Of a stretch of DNA of 22,802 nucleotides, positions 22,484 through 22,802 are shown one piece after another (the first letter of the stretch is position 1; every line of letters begins with the position of its first letter). This stretch comes from an uncultured Sutterella sp. (GTDB lineage Bacteria > Pseudomonadota > Gammaproteobacteria > Burkholderiales > Burkholderiaceae_F), in contig CAJMKD010000035.1 of the NCBI GenBank assembly GCA_905213905.1, positions 1 through 22,802 of the forward strand, written 5' to 3'. A program made the translations under genes and the position numbers. A model generated the notes under the pieces. It saw only the letters and a program-made list of their open reading frames with translations, ran no database searches and was not told the origin of the DNA.

Positions 22484-22802
22484 CTATTTCTCAAATTTGG
22501 TAGGATTTAATGAATAGCTATCGAATATCGAATAACCATAGCCGTCGCCTCTTGATAGGATTGAGCAATTTTTCGCTCGTCCTCTAATCCGGAAATCGGA
22601 CCGGATCAGAACGACGCTTCCGTCATTGGACGCATAAGCTCTGCCCTTCCAGACGCCCGGGTGCTTGCCGCCTCGGACCGTCATCCGAACTTCATCTCCG
22701 GTTGCGATGCCGTGAGGCCGCTTCGTGCGCATGAAATAGCACTTCGGAAAGCCGTACTTGTCGGTTCTCGTCCGCTTGTACTGCCCGCGTCCCGTGCAGA
22801 AG
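22484..22802 (-). CDS. IscB-type HNH nuclease, C-terminal end (partial, 5' part outside window)
   Basis: About 105 residues are visible; the frame is open to the right edge. They follow the C-terminal signature of IscB proteins: TGRGQYKRTRTDKYGFPK, then KRPHGIATGDEV, KHPGVWKGR and a closing C-x-L-x-RGDGYGYS. This region follows the RuvC/HNH core and contacts the target-adjacent motif. IscB is the ancestor-like relative of Cas9, guided by an omega RNA encoded 5' of the gene, here beyond the window. The last residues after GYGYS (IFDSYSLNPTKFEK) are an atypical tail. The stop lies 7 bp before the kinase start on the same strand. Whether the whole gene is intact cannot be judged. Confidence 0.8.
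   Translation of the reverse strand, partial: FCTGRGQYKRTRTDKYGFPKCYFMRTKRPHGIATGDEVRMTVRGGKHPGVWKGRAYASNDGSVVLIRSDFRIRGRAKNCSILSRGDGYGYSIFDSYSLNPTKFEK

Noticed and set aside
1..22802. tRNA, rRNA or CRISPR features.
   Set aside because: No cloverleaf-like segment, rRNA signature or regularly spaced direct repeats were seen on either strand.

Overview
The window looks like a chromosomal stretch of a Gram-negative, probably gut-associated betaproteobacterium. A member of the Sutterellaceae (Burkholderiales) is my best guess, from the TtrS/TtrR-like sensor pair beside a flavoprotein remnant, the giant beta-repeat adhesin and the overall coding style. This is inferred from protein character only. 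I found no rRNA, tRNA or CRISPR array.

Layout, left to right. (1) 1-2019, minus strand: the first 673 codons of a large secreted beta-repeat protein, probably an autotransporter, running off the left edge. (2) 2127-4295, minus strand: a compact operon of a tyrosine recombinase, an IHF/HU-like protein and an unknown helical protein, pointing at the adhesin. (3) 4638-6380, plus strand: two orphan genes. One is a two-TM protein with a cytoplasmic domain resembling the phage Api92/YubB ferredoxin-like fold; the other is an unrecognised 359-residue protein with an AT-rich middle. (4) 6799-14111, plus strand: a Fur-controlled iron-uptake locus with two tandem paralogous TonB-dependent receptors, the first interrupted by an in-frame TGA, followed by exbB, exbD and an unusually long tonB. 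The last three overlap by ATGA. (5) 14228-18063, plus strand: a good sigma70-like promoter, a three-hairpin structured RNA and two overlapping DUF262 (GmrSD-like) genes, probably an anti-phage or DNA-modification-sensing system. (6) 18064-20023: an accessory stretch with a PemK/MazF-like toxin and RelB/DinJ-like antitoxin, a decayed flavoprotein 3' end, and two copies of a roughly 55-bp structured repeat flanking them in the same orientation. (7) 20024-22476, minus strand: a FixJ-type response regulator and a TtrS-like histidine kinase with a PhnD-like periplasmic sensor. (8) 22484-22802, minus strand: the C-terminus of an IscB-type RNA-guided nuclease, running off the right edge and ending 7 bp before the kinase start.

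How they work together. The iron locus is self-contained: outer-membrane receptors, energised by TonB-ExbB-ExbD, behind Fur boxes. The kinase/regulator pair probably once controlled a respiratory flavoprotein of which only a tail is left. The best candidates for something undescribed are the promoter plus three-hairpin RNA in front of the DUF262 pair, the membrane-anchored YubB-like protein with its unknown partner, the recombinase/IHF/unknown operon beside a giant adhesin, and the paired structured repeats around the toxin-antitoxin module.
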